Counted from the stretch's first letter, positions 34,320-42,976 are shown. The stretch: DNA of 64,000 nt from Sulfurospirillum sp036802865 (GCF_036802865.1 NZ_DAIRVK010000006.1:127741-191740); one strand, 5' to 3'. Notes: generated from the sequence alone by a model not told the origin. Program-made: numbers and translations.

Positions 34320-34339
34320 TGATAATTGTTATTGAAATA
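34320..34339. promoter_or_regulatory. Possible Fur box upstream of feoAB
   Basis: TGATAATTGTTATTGAAATA has the AT-rich GATAAT...ATAAT-like spacing of Fur sites and lies 47 bp upstream of the feoA start, where an iron-responsive operator is expected. Match to the consensus is partial. Confidence 0.3.
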
Positions 34340-34346
34340 ATAGGTT

Positions 34347-34373
34347 AATAAAGCTTTGACTTAGCTTTATTTT
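34347..34373. terminator. Stem-loop downstream of rnhB
   Basis: AATAAAGCT-TTGACTT-AGCTTTATT (9-bp stem) lies between the rnhB stop and the feoA promoter region. The T-rich side is on the plus strand, so its strength for rnhB (minus strand) is uncertain. Confidence 0.4.
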
Positions 34374-34423
34374 GATTGTCGCTATCAACTTGTTGAGGTA
34401 AGTGGATTGTGGAAGAACGATTA

Positions 34424-34972
34424 TTAAAAGAGAGTAGCTTGTGAAAGTGATTTGAGTTTGAAGCTTTTGCGGTGAATTTCACAATATCCAAAGGCTTTAA
34501 TCTTTTCAATATGCAAAGCACTTCCATACCCTTTATGTTTTTCAAATTCATAGTGCGGATACGTGGAAGCAATCTCGTACATGTACCTATCACGGCTTAC
34601 TTTTGCCAAGATACTTGCGGCACTGACTTCAGGGATTTTTGCATCGGCTTTAACCATAGTGGTAATGCCCTGTACTCCAAAATTACAGTTTCCATCCATC
34701 AAAATATCATGTCCCAGAAAATGTGCTTTGATTGTTTCAATAGCATATTTGAGGCACGCACTTAAACCTTTTGTATCAACCATAGCATGATCACAAAAGA
34801 CGATTTTGAAGTCTGCTTTGCTTTGAAGTATTTCAAAAAAAGTTTCGCGTTGTTTTTCACTGAGCAGTTTTGAGTCGTTAAGCCCTGAAACAGGCTCTTT
34901 TAAAATAGCACCTGCCACGACTAAAGGACCAGCTAAACACCCACGCCCTGCTTCATCAATACCGCATAACAT
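34424..34972 (-). CDS. rnhB: Ribonuclease HII
   Basis: A 182-residue RNase HII removing single ribonucleotides and RNA from hybrids. CGIDEAGRGCLAGPLVVAGA holds the catalytic Asp-Glu pair, ILMDGNC the third acidic residue, and VSAASILAKVSRDRYM the fourth conserved block. Complete. Transcribed alone, divergent from the element at 35025. Confidence 0.95.
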   Translation of the reverse strand: MLCGIDEAGRGCLAGPLVVAGAILKEPVSGLNDSKLLSEKQRETFFEILQSKADFKIVFCDHAMVDTKGLSACLKYAIETIKAHFLGHDILMDGNCNFGVQGITTMVKADAKIPEVSAASILAKVSRDRYMYEIASTYPHYEFEKHKGYGSALHIEKIKAFGYCEIHRKSFKLKSLSQATLF

Positions 34973-35024
34973 TCAAACTCCTTCAAGCCATCTTATATGT
35001 AAACGAAGTTTAGTGTAGATTTGC

Positions 35025-35201
35025 TAAAATAGTAGACTTCTTTCCTAGCCCATTGAAAAAAGAGTATCGCTTATAGCACATCACTTTTTAAAACTAAAAA
35101 GATCATTATAGCTTTAGCTATGACTCAATTTTGAGTTTCAAAAATTAACGCACTCTAAGCAAACTCTTTATTATTTTCAAGAGCTAGGAAAGAAGTCTAT
35201 T
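35025..35201 (+). repeat. Promoter-linked structured element, copy B
   Basis: A -10 box TAAAAT (35025-35030) abuts a 19-nt arm at 35031-35049 that pairs almost perfectly with 35183-35201. The inner 16 pairs are AGACTTCTTTCCTAGC with GCTAGGAAAGAAGTCT. The 39-nt core at 35051-35089 is the same as in copy A (28458-28496) except for one base; here about 90 further AT-rich bases separate core and 3' arm. The 3' arm ends directly before the ribosome site AGAGGAG of the phosphatase gene. Confidence 0.6.
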
Positions 35202-35215
35202 AGAGGAGTTAAGCC

Positions 35216-36466
35216 ATGTTCCACGAAAAAGAAGACCTTGAAAAAGCATTTAACAAAGAACTTTTTGTTATCAAAAACGATCTCTACTATCAGCAGATCG
35301 ATCTAACGAAAAATGGCAAAAAAGAACTTTTACGTGTGGACATCTCGTACATCCCACACAGTACACTCAGTGGCGATACTTACTCTTTGCGTAAAACAAA
35401 CGATGGAAGACTCGTCGGGTTTATAGCTGATGCGATGGGTAAAGGGCTCTCTGCGGCTATGAGCGCGATGGCGATTACCCGCTTTTTGAACTATTTTTTT
35501 GAAGAGCTTGAAGAGGAAGAGGGTTTTGTGTTTGATGTTTGGATCAACAAGACGCTCAAGTTTTTACAGAAAAACCTTTTTGATGAAGAGATCATGAGCA
35601 TCGTGCTTGTGGAGTATGATATTCACGAATCCGTTATCAAATACGCTTCATGCGGTATGCCCGCTTTTTTTATTATCAGTGAAGAGGGTGAAGTTCAATC
35701 CATTCGTAGCAACAATCCTCCGCTCAGCATTTTTACCGAGAGTGTGCGTGTAAGTACGCTACCTTCTGTTACGATTGCTAAAATGCTTTGTTACAGTGAT
35801 GGACTCAGTGAAAGCTTGGTTCGTGGCGGAAAACTTTATGCTTCATGTTTAAAAGAAGATTTCATCGACTCTATTTGTGTTAAGGATTTTCGTGACAAAG
35901 TGAGCGCACGCATTGGTAAAGGTGATGATGACATTACCTATATTTATATACAAAAATTGGAAATCTCTAAAGCCTTTAAGGTATTGCGTATTGCCAGTAC
36001 GTATGAATCCATTGATGAGGCGTTGCAAAGTGTTGCCAATTATCTAAAAGCCCATCATGTCGATAGTAAAACAGCCAGTCAGATTATGCTAACATTCTCA
36101 GAGCTTCTTTTGAATGCCTTAGAACATGGCAGTTTCGGTGTCGATAAGGCGCGCAAGAATTATCTGATAGAGCAAAATTTATTTGATGATGAGATGCTAC
36201 GTCTTGAAAAGCTCCATCACGCCAAAAAGATTAAAATTATCTATGGCATTATTCCTAATGGTAAGCGAGAACTTTTTGAAGCCACGATAAGCGATCAAGG
36301 TGAAGGCTTTGATACAATGGTGCTCAAAAATATAGTCATTAATGCTGAAAAGTTCAATGGAAGGGGATTTGTTATTATTCGTAAGCTTTTAGATCATTTT
36401 TATTTCAATAAAAAAGGTAATGCCATTACGATTCAAAAGTTTATCACACCTGTCTTAGAGTTGTAG
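35216..36466 (+). CDS. SpoIIE-type phosphatase fused to anti-sigma-kinase-like ATPase
   Basis: A 416-residue soluble protein. Residues 30-245 form a PP2C/SpoIIE domain (GFIADAMGKGLSAAMSA, YASCGMPAFF, LCYSDGLSES, GDDDITYI) that dephosphorylates STAS-type proteins. Residues 255-416 form an RsbW-like HATPase domain (FSELLLNALEHGSFG, ISDQGEGFD, NGRGFVIIRKLLD). Both arms of a partner switch are thus in one protein. There is no receiver or sensory domain. AGAGGAG lies 7 nt before the ATG. The STAS-like protein at 15209 is a candidate partner, untested. It converges on the next gene with a 12-nt overlap. Confidence 0.85.
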   Translation: MFHEKEDLEKAFNKELFVIKNDLYYQQIDLTKNGKKELLRVDISYIPHSTLSGDTYSLRKTNDGRLVGFIADAMGKGLSAAMSAMAITRFLNYFFEELEEEEGFVFDVWINKTLKFLQKNLFDEEIMSIVLVEYDIHESVIKYASCGMPAFFIISEEGEVQSIRSNNPPLSIFTESVRVSTLPSVTIAKMLCYSDGLSESLVRGGKLYASCLKEDFIDSICVKDFRDKVSARIGKGDDDITYIYIQKLEISKAFKVLRIASTYESIDEALQSVANYLKAHHVDSKTASQIMLTFSELLLNALEHGSFGVDKARKNYLIEQNLFDDEMLRLEKLHHAKKIKIIYGIIPNGKRELFEATISDQGEGFDTMVLKNIVINAEKFNGRGFVIIRKLLDHFYFNKKGNAITIQKFITPVLEL

Positions 36467-37528
36467 CGACCATTCCCAAAAGGGGGCAATGGAAAAACTA
36501 AAGCCTTCAATATCTTTAGCGCTTTCACTGCTAAGGGTTACCACTTCAATGCGCTTTACATGCAAAGCCCAAAATGTGGGCAAAAGCTTTTGAAGTTTCA
36601 TCTCAATAGCTTCGGTAGTTGCAAAACCAACGCATAACACAGCAAGAGATTCTTCCGGTAAGTAAAAATCAATTCCTTCTTCATAGAAGACTTTTTTACC
36701 CCGTTTGATGAGTTCTAAAAAAACCATATTCTCAAAACGTTTCAAAAAATCTTTTTTGAATGTCAATGCATCTTTGAGTGCAAAATCAATGGAATAGACT
36801 TTTTTAGCAGAACTGGGTTGATTATATTTCTCAACAAAAAAAAGAAGTTTTTGGTCAATCAATTCAGAAGTGATAGCATAAAGTTTGTCTTTAGAAATTT
36901 TTGTAAATGCTTTAAGATAATTGTAAATCTGAAATAAAGAGATTTTGGTACTTTGAAGCTCACACAGACGTTTATAGATTAAAAAAGTAGTGGTATCATT
37001 TAAAATAAGATGCAACATCATTTGCATTTGTCTTTGATAATCCAGTTCAACACTGTGTGCAATATGCGGGAACGTCCCATGGTTAGCATAAAGATTGAAA
37101 AGGTGTTCGATGTTAGAGTGTTTTTTATCAAATGAGATAAACTCTTCAAAGTCGAGAGGGTACAACGTAAGTGTCTCATAACCTTTGAGTGTATTAGATG
37201 AAAAACTCGTCGTAATAAGAATTTCATCCACACGTGGCAGTTCAAATGAGAAGTCAAAATGTTCAATTACTAATAACTTTATACGATTTTTTTGCACAAA
37301 AAGCGGTAAGTTTTCTGCCACGAGATGAGGCTCAACTCGATCATCTAAAAAATCTATATAGAGATAACTTCCTTTTTCATAATGGCTCAAATGATCAATA
37401 ATTAGATGACTTTTTCCGCTTTTTCGTGGTCCATAAAGAATGGTTTTTTTATGGGTAATAGTAATTTTTCGATCAAAAAAGAGACTATTTTTGAAATTTG
37501 TTTCGTAAAGCGCTTGTAGTGTTTGCAT
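36455..37528 (-). CDS. P-loop ATPase with DUF4143-like C-terminus
   Basis: A 357-residue protein. The ATG at 37528 has GAGG 8 nt upstream, better than the longer frame. LYGPRKSGKSHLI is the Walker A motif, LLVIEHFDF the Walker B position, and EILITTSFSS a sensor-1-like strand. The later part (LYPLDFEEFISFDKK, then FENMVFLELIKRGKKVFY) matches the DUF4143-type AAA family often found as stand-alone ATPases of unknown target. It lies just upstream of, and divergent from, the ribosomal operon. No function can be stated. Confidence 0.7.
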   Translation of the reverse strand: MQTLQALYETNFKNSLFFDRKITITHKKTILYGPRKSGKSHLIIDHLSHYEKGSYLYIDFLDDRVEPHLVAENLPLFVQKNRIKLLVIEHFDFSFELPRVDEILITTSFSSNTLKGYETLTLYPLDFEEFISFDKKHSNIEHLFNLYANHGTFPHIAHSVELDYQRQMQMMLHLILNDTTTFLIYKRLCELQSTKISLFQIYNYLKAFTKISKDKLYAITSELIDQKLLFFVEKYNQPSSAKKVYSIDFALKDALTFKKDFLKRFENMVFLELIKRGKKVFYEEGIDFYLPEESLAVLCVGFATTEAIEMKLQKLLPTFWALHVKRIEVVTLSSESAKDIEGFSFSIAPFWEWSLQL

Positions 37529-37697
37529 AAAATCCTCATTTTTATTTGTTAAAAAGCAATATTTTTTAACGACATTTATCACTTGAGTCGTAAAATTTTT
37601 TAATGAAAATCTTCAAAATTTAATGGGAATAGTTTATTATTTTCCTTATTAAAAGGAAATAAAATACATATTAATAATGTGAAAACCCCTATATTTC

Positions 37698-37726
37698 TTG
37701 ACTTTCTTTATCTATTGTTGTAAAAT
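37698..37726 (+). promoter_or_regulatory. Sigma-70 promoter of the ribosomal protein superoperon
   Basis: TTGACT (37698-37703), 17-bp spacer, TAAAAT (37721-37726): the best -35/-10 pair seen in the window. The leader to rpsJ is about 50 nt. Confidence 0.8.
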
Positions 37727-37782
37727 CACAGTCCTTTAATTAGGTCATCTTCAAGGTGGCAAGTTCTTTACAGGGGTACCAA

Positions 37783-38094
37783 ATGGAAAAAATTAGACTT
37801 AAACTCAAGGCGTATGACCATAGAGTTTTAGACAGATCTGTTGCAGCTATCGTTGAAGCTGTCAAACGAACTGGAGCCGAAATTGTCGGACCAATTCCTA
37901 TGCCTACAAAAATCAAGCGCTATACAGTGCTTAGATCTCCGCACGTAAACAAATCTTCAAGAGAGCAATTTGAGATGAGAATCCATGCACGTATGATCGA
38001 CATCGTGTCTGCGACTACGGATACAGTTGATTCACTCATGAAACTTGACTTGGCACCTGAAGTCAATGTTGAAGTTAGAGCTATGGGTAAATAA
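37783..38094 (+). CDS. rpsJ: 30S ribosomal protein S10
   Basis: A 103-residue S10, first gene of the S10 operon. It starts at the ATG after AGGGG (the frame itself opens 27 nt earlier). KIRLKLKAYDHRVLD, GPIPMPTKIKRYTVLRSPHV and RMIDIVSATTDTVDSLMKLD are canonical. S10 sits in the 30S head and also acts with NusB in antitermination. Confidence 0.97.
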   Translation: MEKIRLKLKAYDHRVLDRSVAAIVEAVKRTGAEIVGPIPMPTKIKRYTVLRSPHVNKSSREQFEMRIHARMIDIVSATTDTVDSLMKLDLAPEVNVEVRAMGK

Positions 38095-38103
38095 GGGGTA
38101 ATG

Positions 38104-38682
38104 ATGGAATATATTATTGAAAAAATCGGCATGAGCCGAACAATCGCAGTACCAAGCGTTCCGGTCACTTTACTCAGAGTTTTAGAAGCGAAAGTATGTG
38201 AAGTAAACGCAGATAAACGCGCTTTAGTTTCGTACGTGAGTGGCAAAAAAATGAACAAAGCTATTGTTGGTCAGCAAAAAAAGTATAACCTTTCTGCTGC
38301 ATTCAATCGTTTTGTAACCATGGATGTTGCAAACGCAGAAGCAGGCGATTTAAATACAGCACCTTTGGGCGAAGCAAAAACACTTAAAGTGTCTTTGAAA
38401 ACTAAAGGTAGAGGTTTCTCAGGTGTTATTAAACGTCACAATTTTGGTGGCGGTCCTGGTGCACATGGTCACCGTTTTCATAGAACAACCGGTTCAATCG
38501 GTAACTGTGAATGGCCTGGTCGTGTTCAAAAAGGCAAAAAAATGCCTGGTCACTATGGTAACACTCAAGTTACAGTAAAAAATGAGATCGTTTCATTTGA
38601 CGCACAAAACGGTATCTTAGCTGTTAAAGGCTCAGTTCCTGGTGCAAATGGATCATTAGGTAAAGTAAGGATTGTTAAATGA
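38104..38682 (+). CDS. rplC: 50S ribosomal protein L3
   Basis: A 192-residue L3. Two ATGs are adjacent; the second gives MEYIIEKIGMSRTI, the usual N-terminus in this phylum, with AGGGG 5 nt upstream. KTKGRGFSGVIKRHNFGGGP and GSIGNCEWPGRVQKGKKMPG are the conserved core that reaches the peptidyl-transferase region. Overlaps rplD by 4 nt. Confidence 0.96.
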   Translation: MEYIIEKIGMSRTIAVPSVPVTLLRVLEAKVCEVNADKRALVSYVSGKKMNKAIVGQQKKYNLSAAFNRFVTMDVANAEAGDLNTAPLGEAKTLKVSLKTKGRGFSGVIKRHNFGGGPGAHGHRFHRTTGSIGNCEWPGRVQKGKKMPGHYGNTQVTVKNEIVSFDAQNGILAVKGSVPGANGSLGKVRIVK

Positions 38683-39293
38683 GTAGCGCAATCGTATTAA
38701 ATGAAAAATTAGAAAATGTTGGTGCATTGGCTCTTCCTTCAAGTTTTGAAGAGATCCATTCACACAACCTATATCTTTATGTCAAATCATACCAAGCTGC
38801 GCTTCGTTCAAACACTGCGAACACCAAAACAAAAGGTGAAGTAAGCGGTGGTGGTAAAAAACCATGGGCTCAAAAAGGTCGTGGTGGTGCACGTGCTGGT
38901 AGTAGAAGAAGTCCAGTATGGGTTGGCGGTGGTGCTGCATTTGGCCCTAAAGCTAACAAAAATTATGATTTAAAAGTTAACAAAAAACAAAAAAAATTAG
39001 CACTTGAATTCGCATTGAATGAAAAAGCTGCTAATAACGCACTTTTTGTTGTTGATTCTTTGAGCGTTGAATCTGGTAAAACTAAAGATGCATCAAAAAT
39101 CATGAAAACACTTGGTACAAGAGACGCATTAATCGTTAAAGAATTGGTTGATGAGAAAACATTGCTAGCGTTTAGAAATATTCAAAACTGCTACCTTGTT
39201 GAAGCGAATGAGCTTAATGCGTATTTAGCAACTGCGTTCTATGCGGTAATCATAGAAAAATCAGTGCTTGAAACAATCACAAAAGAGGGCTAA
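38679..39293 (+). CDS. rplD: 50S ribosomal protein L4
   Basis: A 204-residue L4. The exit-tunnel loop reads TKGEVSGGGKKPWAQKGRGG ARAG, and VWVGGGAAFGPK follows. In E. coli L4 represses this operon; no leader hairpin typical of that control was found in the short rpsJ leader here. Confidence 0.96.
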   Translation: MSSAIVLNEKLENVGALALPSSFEEIHSHNLYLYVKSYQAALRSNTANTKTKGEVSGGGKKPWAQKGRGGARAGSRRSPVWVGGGAAFGPKANKNYDLKVNKKQKKLALEFALNEKAANNALFVVDSLSVESGKTKDASKIMKTLGTRDALIVKELVDEKTLLAFRNIQNCYLVEANELNAYLATAFYAVIIEKSVLETITKEG

Positions 39294-39295
39294 GA

Positions 39296-39577
39296 ATGGC
39301 TGATATTACTGATATTAAGGCAATCCTTTATACTGAAAAGAGCTTGAGCCTTCAAGAGAATGGTACAGTTGTTATCCAAACTTCAGTAAGAATGACAAAA
39401 ACTGGTTTAAAAGAAGTATTAAAACAATACTTTGGTTTCACTCCATTAAAAATCAATTCTCTTAGAGTTATGGGAAAAGTTAAAAAGTTTAAAGGCATTG
39501 AAGGCAAACGTAATGATTTTAAAAAGTTTTATGTTCAGTTGCCAGAGGGCGCTAAACTAGAGAATGTGGAGGCGTAA
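39296..39577 (+). CDS. rplW: 50S ribosomal protein L23
   Basis: A 93-residue L23 at the exit of the nascent-chain tunnel, docking site for SRP and trigger factor. KAILYTEKSLSLQE and the LRVMGKVKKFKGIEGKRNDF loop are typical. Length normal. Confidence 0.95.
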   Translation: MADITDIKAILYTEKSLSLQENGTVVIQTSVRMTKTGLKEVLKQYFGFTPLKINSLRVMGKVKKFKGIEGKRNDFKKFYVQLPEGAKLENVEA

Positions 39578-39579
39578 TC

Positions 39580-40410
39580 ATGGCAATAAAATCATATAAA
39601 CCATATACCCCGAGTCGTAGATTTTTAACAGGACTTGATTCAAGTGACATTACAGCGAAAGCTAGTGTTCCTTCACTCCTTGTTAAAGTTGCTGCAACGG
39701 CTGGTAGAAATAACAATGGTAGAATCACTTCTCGTCATAAAGAAGCGGGCGCTAAAAAGCTATACAGAATTATCGATTTCAAAAGATCTAAATTTGATAT
39801 CGAAGGTACTGTAGCTGCTATTGAATATGATCCAAACAGAAACTGTAGAATCGCTCTTATTAATTATGTTGATGGTGACAAAAGATATATTCTTCAACCA
39901 TCAGGCTTAAAAGTAGGCGATAAAATCCAAGCAGCAGAAGCAGGACTTGATATTAAACCAGGTAATGCAATGAAGCTAAAAAGCATCCCTGTAGGTACTA
40001 TCTTACACAATCTTGAACTTAAACCGGGTAAAGGCGGACAAATGGCACGTAGTGCTGGTGGTTACGCTCAACTTATGGGTAAAGAGACTCAATATGTAAT
40101 GGTAAGACTTCCAAGTGGTGAGATGAGAAAAATATTGGCAGAGTGTATGGCTACTGTTGGTGTTGTTGGAAATGAAGAGTGGGCAAACGTTGTTATCGGT
40201 AAAGCGGGTCGTAACAGACACCGTGGTATTAGACCTCAAACTCGTGGTTCTGCAATGAACCCAGTTGATCACCCACACGGTGGTGGTGAGGGTAAAACCA
40301 ACTCAGGACGTCATCCAGTAACTCCATGGGGACAACCAACTAAAGGTAGAAAAACTCGTAAGAAAAAAGCGAGCGACAAACTGATTATTTCTAGAAGAAA
40401 AGGAAAATAG
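39580..40410 (+). CDS. rplB: 50S ribosomal protein L2
   Basis: A 276-residue L2, needed for subunit association and peptidyl transfer. GRNNNGRITSRHKEAGAKKLYR, RNRHRGIRPQTRGSAMNPVD and HPHGGGEGKTNSGRHPVTPW (with the conserved active-site-proximal His) are intact. Two nt after rplW. Confidence 0.97.
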   Translation: MAIKSYKPYTPSRRFLTGLDSSDITAKASVPSLLVKVAATAGRNNNGRITSRHKEAGAKKLYRIIDFKRSKFDIEGTVAAIEYDPNRNCRIALINYVDGDKRYILQPSGLKVGDKIQAAEAGLDIKPGNAMKLKSIPVGTILHNLELKPGKGGQMARSAGGYAQLMGKETQYVMVRLPSGEMRKILAECMATVGVVGNEEWANVVIGKAGRNRHRGIRPQTRGSAMNPVDHPHGGGEGKTNSGRHPVTPWGQPTKGRKTRKKKASDKLIISRRKGK

Positions 40411-40692
40411 ATGGCTAGATCGCTAAAAAAAGGTCCTTTTGTTGATGCTCATTTGTTGAAAAAAACGGTTGAAGCAAAAGAGACAAAATCAAACAAGCCG
40501 ATTAAGACATGGTCTCGTAGAAGTACTATTATTCCTGATATGATCGGTATTACATTCAACGTCCATAACGGTAGAAACTTTGTTCCAGTTTATGTAACAG
40601 AGAACCACATCGGTTATAAAATGGGTGAATTCGCACCAACTCGTACGTTCAAGGGTCATAAGGGCTCTGTTCAGAAAAAAATTGGTAAGTAG
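40411..40692 (+). CDS. rpsS: 30S ribosomal protein S19
   Basis: A 93-residue S19: MARSLKKGPFVDAHLLKK start, TWSRRSTIIPDMIGITFNVHNG core and HKIGEFAPTRTF-type end (here YKMGEFAPTRTFKGHKG). It contacts the tRNA and the 50S from the 30S head. Abuts rplB. Confidence 0.96.
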   Translation: MARSLKKGPFVDAHLLKKTVEAKETKSNKPIKTWSRRSTIIPDMIGITFNVHNGRNFVPVYVTENHIGYKMGEFAPTRTFKGHKGSVQKKIGK

Positions 40693-40699
40693 GTAGACT

Positions 40700-41032
40700 A
40701 TGAGTAAAGCAATATTAAAATTTATCAGATTATCTCCTACAAAAGCAAGATTAATTGCGCGTGAAGTTCAAGGAATGAATGCTGAGCTTGCTATGGCAAG
40801 TTTAGAGTTTATGCCAAACAAAGGTGCAAAAATCATCTCTAAAGTGATCGCTTCTGCTGTTTCTAACGGTGGATTTGAACCACAAGAAGTTATTGTTGCT
40901 TCTTGCCGTGTTGACGCAGGTCCGGTACTTAAACGTTTTCTGCCAAGAGCAAGAGGTAGTGCGAGTGGCATTAGAAAACCAACTTCTCATGTATTTGTTG
41001 AAGTAGCAAAAGCTGCAAAGAAGGAAGACTAA
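40700..41032 (+). CDS. rplV: 50S ribosomal protein L22
   Basis: A 110-residue L22 lining the exit tunnel: KFIRLSPTKARLIAREVQGM, then the hairpin RVDAGPVLKRFLPRARGSAS that reaches into the tunnel and carries known macrolide-resistance positions in other bacteria. No insertion or deletion is apparent. Confidence 0.96.
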   Translation: MSKAILKFIRLSPTKARLIAREVQGMNAELAMASLEFMPNKGAKIISKVIASAVSNGGFEPQEVIVASCRVDAGPVLKRFLPRARGSASGIRKPTSHVFVEVAKAAKKED

Positions 41033-41033
41033 G

Positions 41034-41747
41034 ATGGGTCAAAAAGTAAATCCGATTGGTTTAAGACTTGGTATTAATAGAAACTGGGATTCACGTTGGT
41101 TCCCAAGTAAACAAACCTTAGCGACAAGCATTGGTGAAGATTACAAAATTAGAACATTTTTGAAAAAAGAGCTTTACTATGCAGGCGTGAGTCAAATTTT
41201 GATCGAGCGAACTGCTAAAAAGCTTAGAGTAACTGTTGTTGCAGCACGTCCTGGTATCATTATTGGTAAAAAAGGCTCTGATATTGAAAAATTAAGAGTT
41301 AAATTGACCAAACTGATTGATAAAGATGTAAACGTCAACATTAAAGAAGAGAGACGTCCTCAAGCATCAGCACAACTTTGTGCAGAAAACGTTGCAATGC
41401 AACTTGAGCGTCGTGTAGCCTTTAGAAGAGCAATGAAAAAAGTAATTCAAGGCGCACAAAAATCAGGTGCAAAAGGTATTAAAATTTCTGTCTCTGGACG
41501 TCTTGGTGGCGCTGAGATGGCAAGAACTGAATGGTACCTAGAGGGACGTGTTCCACTTCATACACTTCGTGCAAAAATCGATTATGGTTTTGCTGAAGCA
41601 CATACAACATACGGTGTTATCGGTGTTAAAGTATGGATCTTTAAAGGTGAGGTTCTTGTAAAAGGTCTTGCTCCAGAAAAAGAAGAAGCACCAGAGAAAG
41701 AGAATTCACGTAAGCCTAGAGCACGTAAAGAGAGAGGTAAAAACTAA
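41034..41747 (+). CDS. rpsC: 30S ribosomal protein S3
   Basis: A 237-residue S3 at the mRNA entry channel. QKVNPIGLRLGINRNWDSRW start, KH-domain GXXG in PGIIIGKKGSDIEKL, and SGRLGGAEMARTEWYLEGRV. A Lys/Glu-rich tail of about 25 residues is typical for the phylum. Stop overlaps the rplP start. Confidence 0.97.
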   Translation: MGQKVNPIGLRLGINRNWDSRWFPSKQTLATSIGEDYKIRTFLKKELYYAGVSQILIERTAKKLRVTVVAARPGIIIGKKGSDIEKLRVKLTKLIDKDVNVNIKEERRPQASAQLCAENVAMQLERRVAFRRAMKKVIQGAQKSGAKGIKISVSGRLGGAEMARTEWYLEGRVPLHTLRAKIDYGFAEAHTTYGVIGVKVWIFKGEVLVKGLAPEKEEAPEKENSRKPRARKERGKN

Positions 41748-42172
41748 TGTTAATGCCTAAAAGAACGAAATATAAAAAGCAGATGAAAGGCCGCAACCGC
41801 GGTGAAGCCAGCAGTGGCGCATCAATCTCTTTTGGTGAAATCGGTCTCAAAGCTATTGAAGCTGGACGTATTGATTCACGCCAAATTGAGGCTGCGAGGA
41901 TTTCTTATACAAGACATGTTAAGCGTCAAGCTAAGACTTGGATTCGTGTATTCCCAGACAAACCATTAACTGCTAAGCCTATTGAAACACGTATGGGTAA
42001 AGGTAAAGGTTCTGTTGATAAGTGGGTTATGAATATTAAGCCTGGTAGAATTATTTTTGAAATGGCCGGTGTTCCTGAAGAGTTAGCGCGTGAAGCATTA
42101 ACACTTGCAATGCACAAGTTACCTTTCAAAACAAAGATTGTAACTCGAGAGAGCGAAAATGAAGTATATTGA
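41747..42172 (+). CDS. rplP: 50S ribosomal protein L16
   Basis: A 141-residue L16: MLMPKRTKYKKQMKGRNRG start, TRHVKRQAKTWIRVFPDKP and RMGKGKGSVDKWVMNIKPGR, contacting the A-site tRNA. Overlaps rpsC by 1 nt and rpmC by 14 nt. Confidence 0.97.
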   Translation: MLMPKRTKYKKQMKGRNRGEASSGASISFGEIGLKAIEAGRIDSRQIEAARISYTRHVKRQAKTWIRVFPDKPLTAKPIETRMGKGKGSVDKWVMNIKPGRIIFEMAGVPEELAREALTLAMHKLPFKTKIVTRESENEVY

Positions 42173-42347
42173 TTTAAACGGCAAAAGCGCGTCAGAGCTT
42201 TTAGAGTTGTTAAAAGAGAAAAAGGTTCTTTTGTTTACATTAAGACAAAAGCTAAAAACAATGCAACTTACTAATCCAAATGAGATTAAAGAAGTTAGAA
42301 GAGATATCGCACGTATTAATACGGCAATTTCTGCTCAAAACAAGTAG
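42159..42347 (+). CDS. rpmC: 50S ribosomal protein L29
   Basis: A 62-residue two-helix protein: DLNGKSASELLELLKEKKVL and NEIKEVRRDIARINTAI. Located near the tunnel exit with L23. The start lies within the rplP 3' end, so translation is coupled. Confidence 0.95.
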   Translation: MKYIDLNGKSASELLELLKEKKVLLFTLRQKLKTMQLTNPNEIKEVRRDIARINTAISAQNK

Positions 42348-42356
42348 GGGTAACTA

Positions 42357-42608
42357 ATGGCTTTAAAACGAGAGATTCAAGGCGTAGTTGTTCAGAAAAC
42401 TGGTGATAAAACTATCACCGTTTTGGTAGAGAGACGTGTAATGCACCCGAGATATCGCAAGTTCGTTAAACGTTTCAAAAAATACCTTGTCCATGACGAG
42501 AGCAACCAAGTAAAAATCGGCGATACAATAAGCGCTATCGAGTGCAGACCACTTTCAAAAAGAAAGTCTTTTAGACTTAGCGCAATTGTAAAAGTGGGAG
42601 TAGAATAA
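42357..42608 (+). CDS. rpsQ: 30S ribosomal protein S17
   Basis: An 83-residue OB-fold S17: REIQGVVVQKTGDKTITVLV, VMHPRYRKFVKRFKKYLVHD and IECRPLSKRKSFRL. Primary 16S rRNA binder. Stop overlaps the rplN start (TAATG). Confidence 0.96.
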   Translation: MALKREIQGVVVQKTGDKTITVLVERRVMHPRYRKFVKRFKKYLVHDESNQVKIGDTISAIECRPLSKRKSFRLSAIVKVGVE

Positions 42609-42976
42609 TGATACAAAGTTTTACTAGATTAGCTGTTGCTGATAACAGTGGTGCTAAAGAGATCATGTGTATTAAAGTTCTTGGTGGTAGTAAACGTCGT
42701 TATGCAACAGTAGGTGATGTTATCATCGCTTCTGTCAAAAAAGCTTTACCAAGTGGTAAAGTGAAAAAAGGACAGGTTGTTAAAGCGGTTATCGTAAGAA
42801 CAAAAAAAGAGATCCAAAGAGAAAATGGCTCATTGATTCGTTTTGATGAAAATGCAGCTGTTATTCTTGATAACAAAAGAGAGCCAATCGGTACACGTAT
42901 TTTCGGACCAGTAGGTCGTGAAGTTCGTTATGCTAACTTTATGAAAATCGTATCTTTGGCACCGGAGGTACTATAA
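42608..42976 (+). CDS. rplN: 50S ribosomal protein L14
   Basis: A 122-residue L14: MIQSFTRLAVADNSGAKEIM, GKVKKGQVVKAVIVRTKKE and GTRIFGPVGREVRYANFMKI. Forms an intersubunit bridge with 16S rRNA. First gene of the spc-type block; overlaps rplX by 1 nt. Confidence 0.97.
   Translation: MIQSFTRLAVADNSGAKEIMCIKVLGGSKRRYATVGDVIIASVKKALPSGKVKKGQVVKAVIVRTKKEIQRENGSLIRFDENAAVILDNKREPIGTRIFGPVGREVRYANFMKIVSLAPEVL

Noticed and set aside
37600..37690. TTTCCTT-ATTA-AAGGAAA hairpin upstream of the ribosomal operon as a regulatory RNA
   Set aside because: Very short AT-rich stem located upstream of the promoter, so not in the rpsJ leader; likely chance.
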